Shown: piece after piece, positions 60,528-64,000 of the stretch
Position numbering within the stretch: position 1 is the stretch's first letter
Layout: the number at the start of each line of letters is the position of its first letter
From: Crotophaga sulcirostris
Lineage: Eukaryota > Chordata > Aves > Cuculiformes > Crotophagidae
Length of the DNA stretch: 64,000 nucleotides
NCBI GenBank assembly: GCA_013397455.1
Contig: VYZB01000133.1
Location: 1,832,379-1,896,378, forward strand
Direction of reading: 5' to 3'
The notes under the pieces: model-generated
The model's input: only the letters and a program-made list of their open reading frames with translations
What the model was told of the DNA's origin: nothing
The model's database searches: none
Translations under genes and position numbers: made by a program

Positions 60528-62398
60528 CTGTAGGGCGAGATCCACAGCCTCCTCATATAATTCCATCACTTTGTAAATATGGACACATGCACGGTGGTGC
60601 CCATGCTCTGCACACAGGCGCAAGGCATACTTCAGGTCATAGTGGATCCTGTTTGGGTTGGTTCCTGCTTGCTCCAGGTATGAAAGCAAAGAGTCCGGTC
60701 GACACAAAGCGTAAAGAGACAACAGGTAGTTGTGAATGGCTTGCTGGGTTTCTTCCAACTGATAGACACAGAATTCCATGTATCTAATGGCTTCATTGAT
60801 CTGCTGGGTGCTGGCACTCTGGCTATAGTTAACAAGGGCTGGAATGAGGTTCCTAGCATCCAGCCTAGAGCCCATAGAAATCCAAGCATCAACTACTTTC
60901 TTGGGAATATGCTGGATGAGTACTGGAGAGAATTTGTAGAACAGCTTCTCATCTCTGTGCCTGGACAGCACATTTAGAGCTTCATCATACTCATCATGCT
61001 GGCAGTGGTGAGCTACTACGCGCTCGTAGTCCTGCATGATGACTGCAAAGTAGACCATGTGCTCTGTGTCCCCATGGCTTGCCAACAGTTCATAAATAGA
61101 TGCCCGGTTATTAAACAGGCAGTCTTTGTTTTTAGGACTGCTTAGGAAAGTGCGAAACTTCTCCCGCGTATCCAAGTAGAGATTTCGCTGTGAGGGATCT
61201 CCTTCCAGTACACCTAACCTGTTCAGGTACAGCTCCGTCAACCACGTGGTCAGCAGAGTTGTCTGTGTCTTCTCAGAAGGCTTTAAGTTACTTAACTTCT
61301 TAATCAGAAACTCCATCAGGGCCTCTTCTTGCTTGGCTTCAATGAACTTGAGGGCAATTTCCTCAAAGTAGTTCTGCGTCAGTGCATAACACTTGGCACT
61401 GTCTAGATACCTCTTGTTTTGGAAGCAGTGCTCTGCCTCTTTTGCCAGCACAATATCCAGGCACTCCGGCCGGTCTTTACAATACTCTTTAGCTAAATCA
61501 AATTTGTTCATATTCATATACATCTTCCACACGTCCCTAGATTCCCGCTGGACGTGGTAGCGGAACACTACTTTCTCAGTGTGGATCCATATCTGCTGGA
61601 CTGTGGGATCTTTGATCATGCGTGTCAGTAAGCCAAACTTTTCCAGGAACAGATCTTGAAAAACCACCTGCCCATTCAGAGTGCATACTGCCTTTACTCG
61701 ATCAGGCAGCAGCAACAGGAAGTGGAACTGGGTAAGTACAATGGATATTGGCTTATTCACAGTTATGTCAATATCAGAAGGATAAACCCAGACCCTTTCA
61801 TCACTCAGAATTGAATCAGGACGGCTATAATCCAACGTACCATATAAAACACCATTTCCCATCATCCAGGCAAAGGAACGTGGGTTGGAGCGCAGTTTTG
61901 GGGTGTAAAAGGCTATCTCACTGAAACCAAAGCTGGCTGGAAACTCCCGGAAGCTGGGCAAGTGGTCAGCGTGTGTAGCAAAAATGGAGCTGAAGCCTTG
62001 CTGCTCTGTCCCTTCCGGCACTTTGCCAACAAACTGGAAGAGCCTCTTTCGAGTGGTGGCTATAATAAAAAACTTCCCTTCCATCCCTCGTTCAATCTCC
62101 AAGCAGCAGACTGGGGCAGGTCCTGATTCCTCCTCCAGGGTGTAGACCTGTCGGAAGTACTGGTCGGGATTAGTGCTGAAGAGGCTTCCCTCACTGACAG
62201 AGATTTCAGCTTCATAGATCTGCCCCTGGGCTGTCCCGACCAGGATAGGCCCTGTGTTGGTCTCTGAACCAAGAAATTTGTTCCAGCCCACACTTTCAAT
62301 CAAGTGGCCTTTCCAGCGGGAGAGTGCTCGCACTTTCTGAACACTTCTGTTCAAGTAGAGGCATTCACTGGTGTTCAGAGCAATCAGGAGATGAGAGC
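60528..62398 (-). CDS. VPS18: VPS18 coding exon 4 (large exon: propeller, Pep3/Vps18 region, clathrin-type repeat)
   Basis: This is the main body of VPS18: 1871 bases, giving 623 complete codons after the split glycine. The acceptor is CTTTTGGCAG followed by GC TCT CAT; the donor is CTACAG followed by gtatgtcc. Recognisable order: the rest of the beta-propeller (GPILVGTAQGQIYEAE, FAWMMGNGVLYGTLD, LTQFHFLLLLPDRV); the Pep3/Vps18 family segment around VFRYHVQRESRDVW and KYCALTQ-type helical repeats (YALTQNYFEEIALKF); then the clathrin heavy-chain-like repeat region (LLASHGDTEHMVYFAVIMQ, ALVNYSQ, HNYLLSLYALCRPDSLL, LCAEHGHHRACVHIYKV, LYEEAVDLALQ). An open frame extends upstream to 62483, but that part is intron: it lacks similarity, and the splice site at 62398 joins exon 3 exactly in frame. 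No stop or frameshift interrupts the exon. Third-codon GC looks lower than in the mammalian gene as I remember it. Confidence 0.97.
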
Positions 62399-62993
62399 CT
62401 GCCAAAAGGAGAGGGGTATGGAAAAGGGAACAAATTAAGGCTGTGTCCAAACAAGTCAAATTCCTGAGGCATCTAATCCTCACATTTGATAAGCTCTGAT
62501 ATCAATATACTTAATCCAAGACTTTTCCAGACATTCATAGGAATGCGGGGGATTTCCATGCTGTATCAGAATGGTAGCCCATATGTTGCAAACAAACTAC
62601 TAGTCCCAGGAGCTTCAGCAAGCAGGTGTTCTTCCATTTCAATAAGTGTTCTGAGGACAAGCAGTTCCCAGAGCTCTCTCTTGGCCTTGGCAATTGGTGA
62701 TAGATACAAGTATCTCTTTCAAAACTTCTGTTTTTTAAAATCAGACAAGGCTACAGCGAGCTGCACATTTTTTACAGGGTGACTGCAAAGATTTCATTTT
62801 ATTGATTTTAGCAGCCTTGCTCAGAACAGCCTGTCTTCATTTCAGACAGTTCAAAAGCAACAACAAGCCAGTGTTTTTCCAATATCACAGGGGCAAATTA
62901 GTAGGCAAGGCCACTGGGCAATGGAGTCCTGCTCACAGAAGAGCCACCTGTTCTCCTTATTTACAGGACAGAAAAAGAACTCCTTCACCAGTT

Positions 62994-63034
62994 ATGATCT
63001 CAGAGGTCCTTTCCAACCTTGTGATACTGTGATA
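62994..63034 (+). repeat. CR1 LINE 3' tail fragment in VPS18 intron 3
   Basis: Forty-one bases match the extreme 3' end of the young CR1 type seen elsewhere in the window (ATGATCTCAGAGGTCC, then TTTCCAACCTTGTGATACTGTGATA). It sits in the intron between coding exons 3 and 4, antisense to VPS18. CR1 inserts by target-primed reverse transcription and is usually heavily 5'-truncated. This is an extreme case, about 60 bases from the exon 3 donor. Confidence 0.85.
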
Positions 63035-63093
63035 TATTCAATTGCGTCTGCTGCCAACTACTGTCTGTAAATACACACAGGACACTGCCTCAC

Positions 63094-63185
63094 CTGTGTG
63101 GTCCAAAAACATCTTGTAGACTTTGGCTTCATCTTTGCGTCCCAGCTCTACCTGATTAGGTTCATCTGGCTTCCCAAGATCAATC
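63094..63185 (-). CDS. VPS18: VPS18 coding exon 3
   Basis: This short exon (92 bases, 30 full codons) continues the beta-propeller. The acceptor CTTTGCAG is followed by G ATT GAT, which completes the arginine codon left open by exon 2. The donor reads CACACAG then gtgagg, leaving G of a glycine codon that exon 4 completes with GC. The peptide IDLGKPDEPN...KMFLDHT matches the vertebrate VPS18 segment of the same length, including the conserved VELGRKD and MFLDHTG stretches. The preceding intron (63186-63362) is only 177 bases and holds an A-rich run near 63309. The following intron (62399-63093) carries a tiny CR1 tail in the opposite orientation. Confidence 0.95.
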
Positions 63186-63362
63186 CTGCAAAGAGAAACC
63201 ATGACAGCATGCTTCCAACAAAAGTTCAAGTAGGCATAATTGCTTACTCTTTTCCATATTGGGTTCATGGCTTCTTATCCAGTTTGTAAGTTCTCTAGCA
63301 ACTTAAGGAAAAAAAAAAAAAGAAGAAAATAAGCAATAACTTCTGGTCTCTGGCAGCATTAC

Positions 63363-63504
63363 CTGAGAAGGGTGTCCTTGCCAAGGCTCATACAGAGCTG
63401 GTTAGAGGAGACCACTAAGCTGTTAATTTTCTCTGGAGGTGCAAAGTCAATCCTTTGCTTGTTAAATATAGGTGTTTCCTTCTCCAGTCGTGCATTCACA
63501 TACC
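63363..63504 (-). CDS. VPS18: VPS18 coding exon 2 (vacuolar protein sorting 18, HOPS/CORVET subunit)
   Basis: This exon encodes the start of the N-terminal beta-propeller of VPS18, a core subunit shared by the CORVET and HOPS membrane-tethering complexes on endosomes and lysosomes. On the minus strand the acceptor reads TTCTTCAG, then GG TAT GTG. The first glycine codon is therefore split after its first base, which exon 1 must supply. The donor reads CTTCTCAG followed by gtaatg, leaving AG of a split arginine codon. The peptide runs from GYVNARLEKE to SNQLCMSLGKDTLLR and matches the known vertebrate family closely (SSNQLCMSLGKDTLLR is a family hallmark). Length is 142 bases. The first coding exon, about 30 codons in the human gene, was not found between 63505 and 64000. 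The recognition rests on remembered family sequence, not a search. Confidence 0.95.
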
Positions 63505-64000
63505 CTGAAGAAAGAACATGAACCCTTAAAAACAAAGCAAGGCAAAACCGACAACAACCGCTCCACACTACGTCATAATCTAAAATAAAGGACCAGAAAG
63601 ATCATCATCACCTGCTCTGAGTTACACTGAAAAAGGACTGTGCTCCATGGAGCATAAATGCAGAGAGCAGCACAACAAAGTTTCATGTATATCTTTCCCA
63701 TGAAACAAGTTTTCCCAGTGACCAAGCCTCCCATACATACACAGCCTTACATAACCCTCTGACAAAGAAAACAGCAAAGGATCTCAGTGTGACCGAATGG
63801 CCTCAAGCGAGAAAGCAGGGCTGACTGACACATTGCTAGGTTAACCCTCTGCTTTCCACCACATGCGAGTGAAGGGTTTCTAAAGCAAGCAGAGCCATGC
63901 AGCCGCTGGCCTGGGCAGGAAGACTAAAACTGGAAAGAGCTGTAGCAAGCCAAGGCCGCAACCCCCGCGTGCCCGGCTCCCCATCCCGCCCCAGAGAGCG
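63505..64000 (-). other. VPS18: VPS18 intron 1 (partial)
   Basis: Lies upstream of the exon 2 acceptor on the minus strand. I looked for a short exon encoding the conserved N-terminus of about 30 residues and saw none. The last 45 bases turn CpG- and GC-rich (CCCCCGCGTGCCCGGCTCCC), as expected on approach to a promoter-associated CpG island and the missing first exon. Confidence 0.6.

Noticed and set aside
62399..62483. Extension of the large VPS18 frame upstream to an ATG at 62483
   Set aside because: The sequence is intronic: a good acceptor at 62399-62400 joins exon 3 in frame, and the extension has no similarity to VPS18.
1..64000. tRNA, rRNA, CRISPR array, bacterial-type operon or phage features
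   Set aside because: Nothing of these kinds was seen, and they are not expected in vertebrate nuclear sequence of this type.

Overview
The window is vertebrate nuclear DNA, almost certainly from a bird. Two things show this. The right-hand 5 kb carries a clear VPS18 gene, split by introns, on the minus strand. The right-hand 35 kb carries about eleven 5'-truncated 3' ends of CR1 LINEs, the dominant interspersed repeat of bird genomes. Most of these copies share one young-looking 3' tail (...TCCAACCTTGTGATGCTGTGATA-like); two carry the older ATTCTATG-type tail. I cannot name the species.

Layout: 1-13372 is non-coding sequence with no gene I can support and at most a remnant of an old MIR SINE. 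A 662-base assembly gap (13373-14034) abuts a G-rich GGGCAGT minisatellite that runs to about 14130. Sequence from 14131 to 29081 is again unique and non-coding, with a three-unit palindromic minisatellite at 22.5 kb. From 29.1 kb to 54.6 kb CR1 fragments appear repeatedly, and there are two more gaps: 12 N at 32912-32923 inside a CR1, and 395 N at 47482-47876 beside a T/G-rich low-complexity tract. From 54.6 to 59.07 kb is apparently unique sequence that should include the VPS18 3' untranslated region. VPS18 coding exons 2-5 occupy 59072-63504. Its first coding exon, with the start codon, is not visible and probably lies beyond the right edge.

VPS18 encodes a core subunit of the CORVET and HOPS tethering complexes, which drive endosome and lysosome fusion. 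All four visible exons join in frame at consensus splice sites and give about 944 codons, which agrees with an intact protein of about 970 residues. No second protein-coding gene is supported. In mammals the next gene downstream of VPS18 is DLL4, but no Notch-ligand exon is recognisable in the 59 kb on that side. That stretch reads as a gene-poor intergenic interval in which scattered motif-rich segments could be regulatory. Nothing here supports an undescribed multi-gene system. The most notable structures are a young inverted duplication that includes a CR1 tail plus its flank (42.9 and 46.6 kb), the G-quadruplex-prone minisatellite at the gap, and a small palindromic minisatellite.
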